From Gammaproteobacteria bacterium (GTDB lineage Bacteria; Pseudomonadota; Gammaproteobacteria; Steroidobacterales; Steroidobacteraceae): a stretch of 33,914 nucleotides of DNA. The position numbers and the translations under genes are program-made. Location: contig JAGWPU010000155.1 of the NCBI GenBank assembly GCA_028870355.1, positions 1-33,914 on the forward strand. Reading direction: 5' to 3'. Positions 23,464-30,901 of the stretch are shown piece after piece. Positions within the stretch are counted from its first letter, which is position 1; each line of letters begins with the position of its first letter. The notes beneath the pieces were generated by a model. It was not told the DNA's origin and did no database searches. It worked only from the letters and a program-made list of their open reading frames with translations.

Positions 23464-26296
23464 GACCCTGACGATCGCCGGACGCGAGCTGCGCGGCTAC
23501 TTTTCCTCGCTCGCGGCGCTGCTCTTCCTGAGCACGTTCCTCGCCGTGACCTTGTTCGTGTTCTTCTGGGTCGCCACCTTCTTCGCCCGCAACATCGCCG
23601 ACGTCCGGCCGCTGTTCGAGTGGATGCCGATCCTGCTGATCTTCCTGGTCGCGGCGCTGACGATGCGCTCCTGGGCCGAAGAGCGGCGCGCCGGAACGAT
23701 CGAGCTGCTGCTGACCTCGCCGACGGGGCTCACCGAGCATGTGCTCGGCAAGTTCCTCGGAATCATGGGTCTCGTGCTGATCGCACTCGCGTTGACGCTG
23801 CCGCTGCCGATCACGGTGTCGTTCATGGGTTCGCTCGACTGGGGCCCCGTCGTCGGCGGCTACGTCGCCGCGATCGTGCTCGCCGCCGCGTACGTGTCCA
23901 TCGGACTGTGGGTCTCGGCGCGCACCGACAATCAGGTGGTGAGCCTGATCGTGACCGCCGCGATCGCCGGCGCGTTCTATCTGATCGGTTCGCCCGCGAT
24001 CACCGCCTTCTTCGGCTACGGCACCGGCGACTGGCTGCGCCTGCTCGGCGCCGGCTCGCGATTCGCCTCGATCACCCGTGGGGTGCTCGACCTGCGCGAT
24101 CTGTACTACTACCTGTCGATCACCGTCGTGTTCCTCGCGCTGAACCGACTGAGCCTCGAGCGCCTGCGCTGGGCGAACAACGCGGCGCAGCCGGCACACC
24201 GGCGCTGGGTGTGGGCGACGGTGCTGCTCGCGGCGAACGCGCTCGCGGCGAACTTGTGGCTGCAACAGATCACCTGGGCGCGCGTCGACCTCACCCGCGA
24301 CCATCTGTACACCCTGTCGCCGGCGACCCGCCAGACGCTGCGGCAATTGCGCGAGCCGCTGCTGATCCGCGGCTATTTCAGCGCGGAAACGCATCCGCTG
24401 CTCGCCCCGCTGGTTCCCGAACTGCGCAACCTCCTCGAGGAATATGCGGTCGCCGGTGGTCACCGGGTACACGTCGAATTCGTCGATCCCGAGCACCATC
24501 CGAAGCTCGCGGCCGCGGCCGGCAACCGCTACGGGATCCGCCCGACGCCGTTCCAGGTCGCGAGCAAGTACCGGACGTCGGTCGTGAACTCGTACTTCGA
24601 CATCCTGGTGAAATATGGCGACCAGTACCAGGTGCTCGATTTCCGCAAGCTGATCGACGTCAAACAGCGTTCGGAGACGAACCTTCGGGTGGAGCTGAAG
24701 AATCCCGAATATGCGATCACCAGCGCGATCCGCAAGGACCTGCTGAGCTATCAGGCGGGAGGCGGCCTGTTCGATACGCTGCGCCGGCCGGTGACGTTCC
24801 ACGGCTACTTCTCGGCGGACGACGCCTTGCCCGGGGCGTTGCGGACCGCGCGCACGGCACTCACCCAGGCGCTCGAGGAGATCCGGGCGAGTTCGGGCGG
24901 GAAGTTCCAGTTCGCGTTCCAGGATCCCGACACGGACCCTGCGCTCGCGCAGCGATTGACCCACGCCTACGGCTTCCGGCCAATGGTCGTGAGCCTGCTC
25001 GACCAGAAGCCGTTCTGGTTCTACATGACGCTCGAGGACGGCAAGCACCACGAACCGGTCGCACTGCCCGCGGCGCTCGACGAGAACAGCCTGAAGAACG
25101 CGGTGGAAGCCGGCCTGAAACGCTTCTCGCCCGGATTTCTGAAGACCGTCGCGGTATTCGCACCGAACCAGGGCGCCGATTATGCGACGCTGCGCAGCCA
25201 GCTGAGCGCCACCGTTCGCTGGGAGGACACCCGCCTGAAGACCGGCCGGGTGCCGAGCGACGCGGACCTGCTGATGGTGCTCGACCCGCAGAACCTCGAT
25301 GCGAAGCAGGTCTTCGCGATCGATCAGTTCCTGATGGAAGGCGGCACCGTGATGATCGCGACCGCACCGCAGGACGTACGGATCCAGCAGAGCATCAAGG
25401 GCACCCCGACTCACAGCGGGCTCGCGCACTGGCTCGCCGGCTACGGCCTGTCGATCAGCAAGCGTCTGGTGCTCGATACCGCGAGCGGCGCGTTGCCGAT
25501 TCCCGAGCAGCGCGACCTCGGCGGCATCGTGCTGCAGGAGATCCAGCTCGTCAAATACCCGTACATCGTCGACCTGCGCGGCCACGACCTGAATCCCGCC
25601 TCGCCGATCACCCGCAATCTCGATCAGCTCTACGCGCCGTGGGCAGGCGCGATCCGCGTCGATGCGAAGGCCAATGCGGGCCGCACCGTGACCCCGCTGC
25701 TGCGCTCCTCGGGCAGCAGCTGGCTGAGCCCGTCGCCGACCTTGATGCCGGATTATGCGCGATATCCGAATCTCGGGTTCCCGCCGGGCCGCAAGACCGG
25801 CCCGCACACGATCGCGGTGATGATCCAGGGACGCTTCACGTCGGCGTTCGCGCACGCGCCCTCGCCGCTCGAGGCCGCGGCCCCACCGACGGCGACGAAG
25901 ACCCCGGCGAGCGCGCCCGCCAGTGCGGCCGCGATCGCGAACGTGATCGCTCACTCGCCACCATCGGCTCGCCTGATCCTGGTCGCCTCGAACGCGATGT
26001 TCGAGGACCGCGTCGGTGAGCTGATCAGCCAGACCCTCGGCACGCGTTACCTGAAGGGTCCGCAGTTCGCTCACGACATCGTCGACTGGTCGGTCGAGGA
26101 TCCGGCGCTCCTCGGGATCCGGGGCCGCGACCGGTTCGCACGAACCTTGCAGCCGATGGCGCGGTCGACCGAGGAGTTCTGGGAGTACCTGAACTATGCC
26201 CTCGCGCTCGGCGGACTGGTCGCGATCTGGCTGATCTCGCGGCGCCGCCGCCGCCGCGCGCTCGCGACACACCTCGAACTCCTCGGCGGAGCCTGA
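23453..26296 (+). CDS. Fused ABC-2 permease and GldG-like auxiliary subunit (GldFG)
   Basis: A 947-residue fusion. Residues 1-~245 form an ABC-2 type permease with about six membrane helices (for example ALLFLSTFLAVTLFVFFWVA, VVGGYVAAIVLAAAYVSIGL). A further helix near 250-270 (VWATVLLAANALAANLWL) begins the GldG-like part: VDLTRDHLYTLSPATRQTLR, LLIRGYFSAETHP and a large periplasmic ABC_transp_aux domain (about 290-880), ending in a membrane helix (LALGGLVAIWLIS) and Arg-rich tail near 920-935. In Flavobacterium GldF and GldG are separate proteins; the fused form is common in proteobacteria. GGAGG (23442-23446) six bases before ATG 23453 fixes the start inside the ATPase gene. Residues ~805-840 are Ala/Pro/Thr-rich linker. 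Substrate unknown. Confidence 0.9.
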   Translation: MLRKTLTIAGRELRGYFSSLAALLFLSTFLAVTLFVFFWVATFFARNIADVRPLFEWMPILLIFLVAALTMRSWAEERRAGTIELLLTSPTGLTEHVLGKFLGIMGLVLIALALTLPLPITVSFMGSLDWGPVVGGYVAAIVLAAAYVSIGLWVSARTDNQVVSLIVTAAIAGAFYLIGSPAITAFFGYGTGDWLRLLGAGSRFASITRGVLDLRDLYYYLSITVVFLALNRLSLERLRWANNAAQPAHRRWVWATVLLAANALAANLWLQQITWARVDLTRDHLYTLSPATRQTLRQLREPLLIRGYFSAETHPLLAPLVPELRNLLEEYAVAGGHRVHVEFVDPEHHPKLAAAAGNRYGIRPTPFQVASKYRTSVVNSYFDILVKYGDQYQVLDFRKLIDVKQRSETNLRVELKNPEYAITSAIRKDLLSYQAGGGLFDTLRRPVTFHGYFSADDALPGALRTARTALTQALEEIRASSGGKFQFAFQDPDTDPALAQRLTHAYGFRPMVVSLLDQKPFWFYMTLEDGKHHEPVALPAALDENSLKNAVEAGLKRFSPGFLKTVAVFAPNQGADYATLRSQLSATVRWEDTRLKTGRVPSDADLLMVLDPQNLDAKQVFAIDQFLMEGGTVMIATAPQDVRIQQSIKGTPTHSGLAHWLAGYGLSISKRLVLDTASGALPIPEQRDLGGIVLQEIQLVKYPYIVDLRGHDLNPASPITRNLDQLYAPWAGAIRVDAKANAGRTVTPLLRSSGSSWLSPSPTLMPDYARYPNLGFPPGRKTGPHTIAVMIQGRFTSAFAHAPSPLEAAAPPTATKTPASAPASAAAIANVIAHSPPSARLILVASNAMFEDRVGELISQTLGTRYLKGPQFAHDIVDWSVEDPALLGIRGRDRFARTLQPMARSTEEFWEYLNYALALGGLVAIWLISRRRRRRALATHLELLGGA

Positions 26297-26299
26297 ACG

Positions 26300-27376
26300 A
26301 TGCGATCCCGGATACCGACTCTCGCGGCCCTGCTCGGCGTGCAGTTGTTGATCGCCGGCGCCCTGCTGATGCGCCATGAGGCGCTCTCGACCACCCCGCC
26401 GAACGCGCCGTTCCTGACGAAGGCGATCGGCACGAGCGACCGGATCCTGATCGACGGACCCGCAATGCCCGGTCGATCCGGCGCCGCGCCGGTCGAGCTC
26501 CTCGAGCGCAACGGCACCTGGGTCGTGCACAGCGCGTACGACGTGCCGGCCTCGAAGACACGCGTATCGGCGCTGCTCCGCCAATTCGGTGGCCTGCGAC
26601 GCGGTGTGCCGGTCGCGAACACGAAGGACGCGCGGGCCCGATTCAAGGTCGCCGCCGACCACTACGACCGCCGGGTTCGCTTCGCTCACGGTGGCCGCGC
26701 GATCGCGACCGTGTATCTCGGCGACTCCGCGGGTCTGCGCAAGTCCTACGGGCGTGCCGCGGGTGACCGCGCGATCTATACGCTCGGCGTCGCGACCTAC
26801 GATCTGCCGGTGAAGAGCGGCACGTGGATCGACGCGAAACTGCTGCAGATTCCGTCCGACGAGATCGCCGAGATCGATGTCCACGGTGCGCACGGCGCCG
26901 GAGTCGCGCTCACGCGCACGGTCTCCGCAAAGCAGGCACCGGGACCGTGGCAGGCGACCGGCCTCGCGCCGGGGCGTGCGCTCGACGCGGCGAAGGCCGG
27001 CGCGCTGGTGCGCGCGATCGACGAACTGCGGGTCGCCGACGTCCTGGGCGAACAGGCCTCGCCGGACTGGCAGACCGGCGCGCCGCAGGCGACGCTCACG
27101 ATCGGCCGACAGGGCGGGACGACCGCGACCTGGACGCTGTCGAAGCCGAAGACCGGCGACCGGTACGTGCTGAAGAGCAGCAGCGAGCCCTGGTATTTCA
27201 CGATCGACTCGGCGACGGCACAGCCGCTGGTCGATGCGGCCGAACCCGATGGCCTTGCCGAGGTGCCGAGCCGCCCGGCCACCCACCCTGCACACCCTGC
27301 ACACCCTGCACACCCTGCACACCCGGTACACCCGGCACACGCAGCGCCCCCGCACCGGAAAGTCACCGCGAATTAG
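26300..27376 (+). CDS. DUF4340 protein of the Gld-type ABC system, HPA-repeat tail
   Basis: A 358-residue protein with one N-terminal membrane anchor (about 6-25, LAALLGVQLLIAGALLM) and a periplasmic part with repeated DUF4340-like units: RILIDGP, WVVHSAYDVPASKTRVSALL, VYLGDSAGLRKSYGR, YDLPVKSGTWIDAKLLQIP. These proteins regularly accompany the GldA/GldFG pair, and the ATG is only 3 bases after the permease stop, so it is the third subunit or accessory of that transporter. The tail departs from the family: six HPA/HPV tripeptides followed by HAAPPHRKVTAN, making a His/Pro-rich end that could bind metal or span cell wall. Neither function is shown. Confidence 0.85.
   Translation: MRSRIPTLAALLGVQLLIAGALLMRHEALSTTPPNAPFLTKAIGTSDRILIDGPAMPGRSGAAPVELLERNGTWVVHSAYDVPASKTRVSALLRQFGGLRRGVPVANTKDARARFKVAADHYDRRVRFAHGGRAIATVYLGDSAGLRKSYGRAAGDRAIYTLGVATYDLPVKSGTWIDAKLLQIPSDEIAEIDVHGAHGAGVALTRTVSAKQAPGPWQATGLAPGRALDAAKAGALVRAIDELRVADVLGEQASPDWQTGAPQATLTIGRQGGTTATWTLSKPKTGDRYVLKSSSEPWYFTIDSATAQPLVDAAEPDGLAEVPSRPATHPAHPAHPAHPAHPVHPAHAAPPHRKVTAN
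27284..27337 (+). repeat. 9-bp tandem repeat inside the DUF4340 gene
   Basis: Four perfect copies of CACCCTGCA (27284-27319) followed by two degenerate copies (CACCCGGTA, CACCCGGCA; to 27337). The unit is in frame and encodes His-Pro-Ala; copy-number change would alter tail length without a frameshift. Confidence 0.92.
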
Positions 27377-27558
27377 ACCTGTTCGCATTGCAGCGCATCC
27401 GTCGCACCGCGCTCGTTCGCGGTGACATCGCGGCGTGCGTTTTGCGCCGTTCCACGTAGAATGAGCCCATCGCGGTGCGATCGGCGGCCCAGTCGACGAA
27501 CGCGACAACACGAACAACCGAAGCCGCCGACCCCCGAGTCGAACAAGGGGTGACGACG

Positions 27559-29160
27559 ATGCGGAAGCTTCCTTGGCACTGCGGCGTGATCGCCGCCACG
27601 CTCGCTCTCGCCGCCTGCGGCGGCTCCAACTCCCCAACCTCCGTCCAGAGCGCCTCGACGAGCCGTGGCACCCTGATCGAGAACCCGCCGCTGCGGCTTG
27701 CCTCGCTGGATGCCGCGACATTGCAGGCGGATCTGTCGGCGAACGCGACCGGCGCGCAGCTCCTGCAACTCGTCGGCACTCCCACCTGCGGCGTCGACGT
27801 GTACTACTTCAAGTTCTGGACCGTCGGCGGCGCGGGTGAGGCGACCGAGTCCTCCGGCGCGCTGATGGTACCGACCGGTGCGGTGAGCGCGTGCAGCGGA
27901 CCGCGGCCGATCGTGCTGTACGCCCACGGCACCGACACGAACAAGGCGACGAATCTCGCGAACATCGCCGATCCGGGCAACACCGAAGGCGCGCTGATCG
28001 CCGCGACGTTCGCCGCGCAGGGCTACATCGTGGTCGCGCCGAACTACGCCGGCTACGACATCTCGACGCTCGGCTACCATCCGTACCTGAACGCGACCCA
28101 GCAATCGGACGAGATGATCGATGCGCTCGCGGCCGCTCGCACCGCGCTGCCGAACACGCTATCCAGCGCGACCAGCGACGACGGAAAGCTCTTCGTCACC
28201 GGCTACTCTCAGGGCGGCTACGTCGCGATGGCGACCGAGCGGGCGCTGCTCGCCGCCGGCGCGACGGTCACCGCCGCGGCGCCGATGTCGGGGCCGTACG
28301 CGCTCGAGGCGTTCGGCGACGCGATCTTCTTCGGCCACGTCGATCTCGGCGCGACGGTGTTCGCACCGCTGCTGACGACGAGTTACCAGCATGAGTACGG
28401 GGATATCTATACCGCGACGACCGACGTGTACTCCCCGACCTACGCGAACGGGATCGATACGCTGCTGCCGTCGACGACGCCGATCTCGACGATCTTCGCG
28501 GACAACCTGCTCCCGGAGACCGCGCTGTTCGACAGCACGACGCCGACGGTCACGATCCCGAACGATCCCGCGCTCTCCCAGGAATTGACCGCGGCACTCG
28601 CGGTGCCGTCCGATCCGACCAACCCGGACACACCGCTGTTCGATCTCGGATTCGGCACGTCCTACCTGATCACCAACGCGTACCGCGTGAGCTACGCGCT
28701 CGATGCGGCCGCGGATCCGGACGGTGCGGTGCCGACCCCATCGCCGGGCGTTCCACTCGCGGCGAGCCCACCGCAACAGACCTTGCGCAAGGCGTTCTAT
28801 CTGAACGACATGCGCTACGGCGGCTGGGCCCCGACCGCCCCGACCCTGATGTGCGGCGGCGGCCAGGATCCGACGGTGTTCTTCTCGGTGAACACGGGAA
28901 CGATGCAGGCGTTCTGGAGCGCAACGCCGGCTGCGCCGTTGATCAGCGTGCTCGACGTGAACGCGACCCCATCGGGTCCGTTCGCGCCGATCCAGCAGGC
29001 GTTCCAGCAGAGCCAGGCCGCCGAACTCGCCTACTACGAGTCCGCGGCGGGCGGCGGCTACACGCCCGCGCAGGCGCAACAGCTCCTGGTCGAGGGCTAT
29101 CACTCCGCGGTCGCGCCGTTCTGCAGCCTCGCGGCCCGCAGCTTCTTCAGCCAGTTCTAA
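27559..29160 (+). CDS. Lipoprotein alpha/beta hydrolase (secreted lipase/esterase-like)
   Basis: A 533-residue exported hydrolase. The signal ends in lipobox LALAAC (Cys20), followed by a Ser/Thr-rich linker. The alpha/beta fold shows YAHGTDTNKATN (oxyanion region, 121-132), YIVVAPNYAGYD (156-167) and the nucleophile elbow GYSQG (Ser217) in LFVTGYSQGGYVAMATERAL. Candidate Asp and His are in CGGGQDPTVF and EGYHSAVAPFC near the C terminus. It resembles secretory lipases or large esterases; the ester substrate is unknown. ATG 27559 is favoured because it starts the signal peptide and has AAGGGG upstream. A TAGAAT -10-like box at 27457-27462 lies in the 182-base gap but has no clear -35. The OmpW-like gene follows after 13 bases, so both are probably co-transcribed. 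Confidence 0.88.
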   Translation: MRKLPWHCGVIAATLALAACGGSNSPTSVQSASTSRGTLIENPPLRLASLDAATLQADLSANATGAQLLQLVGTPTCGVDVYYFKFWTVGGAGEATESSGALMVPTGAVSACSGPRPIVLYAHGTDTNKATNLANIADPGNTEGALIAATFAAQGYIVVAPNYAGYDISTLGYHPYLNATQQSDEMIDALAAARTALPNTLSSATSDDGKLFVTGYSQGGYVAMATERALLAAGATVTAAAPMSGPYALEAFGDAIFFGHVDLGATVFAPLLTTSYQHEYGDIYTATTDVYSPTYANGIDTLLPSTTPISTIFADNLLPETALFDSTTPTVTIPNDPALSQELTAALAVPSDPTNPDTPLFDLGFGTSYLITNAYRVSYALDAAADPDGAVPTPSPGVPLAASPPQQTLRKAFYLNDMRYGGWAPTAPTLMCGGGQDPTVFFSVNTGTMQAFWSATPAAPLISVLDVNATPSGPFAPIQQAFQQSQAAELAYYESAAGGGYTPAQAQQLLVEGYHSAVAPFCSLAARSFFSQF

Positions 29161-29173
29161 CGAAGGAACGGTC

Positions 29174-29890
29174 ATGAACCGCAATTCGCTTCGCTCGCTC
29201 AAGACCGCCGCGGCCGCGTCGTTCGCGCTCGCGGCGCCGCTCGCCCTGGCATCGCCCGCAGTCGCCGGTTCCACGGCGAGCAACGAACTGCGCCTCGGCG
29301 CCTATCTCGTGTTCTACGACTCGTCGGCGGACGACCTGTCCGGACCCTTCGTTCCGCCGGGCGTGAACCTCAAGGTGCAGAACGTACAGACGCTCTACGC
29401 CGCGTACATCCGCCGCCTCTCGCCGCACGTGCTGGTGGAACTCGCGTTCGGCTGGCCGCCGCTCACGAAGACGCAGGGCAAGGGACCGGCAGCCTTGGGA
29501 TCGGTCCCGTACAATGGCGTCGTGATCTCGACCGCCCGATGGGTATCCCCGACGCTGCTGCTGAACTACGAGTTCGGCGATCCGAATGCCCGGCTGCGCC
29601 CCTACGTCGGCCTCGGCGTGAACTACACGACGTTCATCGACCGGCAGTCGACTGCGGCGGGGAATGCGGCGAGCGGCGGACCGACGCAGCTGTCGCTCAG
29701 CGCCTCGGTCGGACCGGCGGCGACGGTCGGCCTGTCCTACCGCATCGCGCCGCACTGGCACGCCTATGCGTCGTATGCGTACGCGCAGATCGAATCGGAC
29801 CTGACCGCGAACACCGCGGGCGAGATCCGCAAGACCCACGTGAACTTCCGTCCGAGTTCGATCATCCTGTCGGTGGGTTATTCCTTCTGA
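29174..29890 (+). CDS. OmpW-family outer-membrane protein
   Basis: A 238-residue small beta-barrel. Signal peptide to about 32 (AAAASFALAAPLALASPAVA), then strands characteristic of OmpW: LRLGAYLVFYDSSADDLSG, VQNVQTLYAAYIRRLSPHVLVEL, the central LLNYEFGDPNARLRPYVGLG and NYTTFID, and the C-terminal IILSVGYSF ending in Phe. OmpW proteins form an eight-stranded barrel with a hydrophobic channel thought to admit small hydrophobic molecules. AAGGAA sits before ATG 29174. Placed directly after a surface-type lipoprotein hydrolase, it may take up the hydrolysis product, which is inference. Its 3' end overlaps the presumed start region of the glycosyltransferase. Confidence 0.92.
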   Translation: MNRNSLRSLKTAAAASFALAAPLALASPAVAGSTASNELRLGAYLVFYDSSADDLSGPFVPPGVNLKVQNVQTLYAAYIRRLSPHVLVELAFGWPPLTKTQGKGPAALGSVPYNGVVISTARWVSPTLLLNYEFGDPNARLRPYVGLGVNYTTFIDRQSTAAGNAASGGPTQLSLSASVGPAATVGLSYRIAPHWHAYASYAYAQIESDLTANTAGEIRKTHVNFRPSSIILSVGYSF

Positions 29891-30815
29891 CGGAGCCGCG
29901 CGCCGGGACGACGGGCCCGACCGCGCGGTCTGCGCGGTCCTCGTCAGCTACCATCCGGACCCGGGTCTCCCGCGCCGGGTCGCCGCGGTCGCCGCGCAGA
30001 CCGGCGGCGTCGTGATCGTCGACAACGGCTCCGGCGAAGCGGCGCTCGCGATGCTGCGCGGCCTCGCCGCAGCGAATCGCACGATCGACGTGATCGAGAA
30101 TCGCAAGAATCTCGGCGTCGCCCGCGCACTGAACCTCGGCGCGGCGCGCGCCGCGGCGCGCGGCTTCGCGTGGCTGCTGCTCCTCGACCAGGACAGCGAG
30201 GTCGAGCCGGATCTCGTCCGCGCGCTGTTCGACGTGCGCGCCGCGCACCCGGCGCCCGAGCGGCTCGCGATCCTCGGCGCCGGGTTCGTCGAGTCCGGGC
30301 AGGAACCGCGTGTCGCCGCGCCCGCGCAACCCCACCCGCCCTGGCAGGAGGTCGAGACCGCGATCACCTCGGGCTCGTTGCTGTCGGTCGAGACGTACCG
30401 GCGGATCGGCGCATTCCGCGACGAGCTCTTCATCGACTACGTGGACACCGACTACTGCCGGCGCGCGCGTGCGGCCGGATACGCGATCGCGACGACCTGC
30501 CGGCCGCTGATGTCGCACGCGATCGGTGCACCCGCCGCGCACCGCTGGCTGTGGTTCGAGAAGTGGACGCGCAATCACTCCGCCGACCGCCAGTACTACA
30601 TCGCGCGCAACGACACCGTGATGCTGCGCGAGGGCGGGCGACATCCCCATGGCGCCTGGGCGCTGAAGAGCCTCGCCCGGCGGCTGCGCTCCGCGAAGCG
30701 GATCCTGCTCTACGAGGACACGAAGGCCCGCAAGCTCGCGGCGCTCGGCGCCGGCTGGTGGGACGGGCTGCGCGGCCGTCTCGGGCCGCGCCGGTCTGAT
30801 GCGGCACCGCAATAG
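29880..30815 (+). CDS. Family 2 glycosyltransferase (rhamnosyltransferase-like), start uncertain
   Basis: A GT-A fold glycosyltransferase like the O-antigen rhamnosyltransferases (RfbN/WbbL type). Family segments run from AVLVSYHPDPGLPRRV (encoded from about 29934) through VVIVDNGSG, NLGVARALNLGAARA, LLLLDQDSEVEPDLV (metal/sugar-nucleotide site), AITSGSLLSVETYRRIGAF and ELFIDYVDTDYCRRARAAGY. The first canonical start in frame is GTG 30012, which would remove the first beta strand; an in-frame stop lies at 29841-29843, and between them there is no ATG, GTG or TTG. The only near-cognate start I found is ATT 29880, with GGTGGG just upstream, inside the end of the OmpW gene. So either a non-standard start, a sequencing indel, or an N-terminally shortened protein. 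A role in surface polysaccharide or glycolipid synthesis is expected. Confidence 0.72.
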   Translation: MPSDGAARRDDGPDRAVCAVLVSYHPDPGLPRRVAAVAAQTGGVVIVDNGSGEAALAMLRGLAAANRTIDVIENRKNLGVARALNLGAARAAARGFAWLLLLDQDSEVEPDLVRALFDVRAAHPAPERLAILGAGFVESGQEPRVAAPAQPHPPWQEVETAITSGSLLSVETYRRIGAFRDELFIDYVDTDYCRRARAAGYAIATTCRPLMSHAIGAPAAHRWLWFEKWTRNHSADRQYYIARNDTVMLREGGRHPHGAWALKSLARRLRSAKRILLYEDTKARKLAALGAGWWDGLRGRLGPRRSDAAPQ

Positions 30816-30901
30816 GTGCCGCCCGACCCGCCCCGCACCCGTCGGCGTTGCGCGAATTCTGTGATCGAGCGAACGGCGCCCGTGCCCGAACGTTCGAGAC
30901 A

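Noticed and set aside
27442-27462. TTGCGC ... TAGAAT as a promoter for the hydrolase gene
   Set aside because: The spacer is only 9 bases; TAGAAT alone may be a -10 but no acceptable -35 lies at 16-18 bases.
23423-27721. 1432-codon minus-strand open frame opposite the ABC system
   Set aside because: Crosses three well-supported plus-strand genes and an intergenic region and has no recognisable motif, signal or ribosome site.
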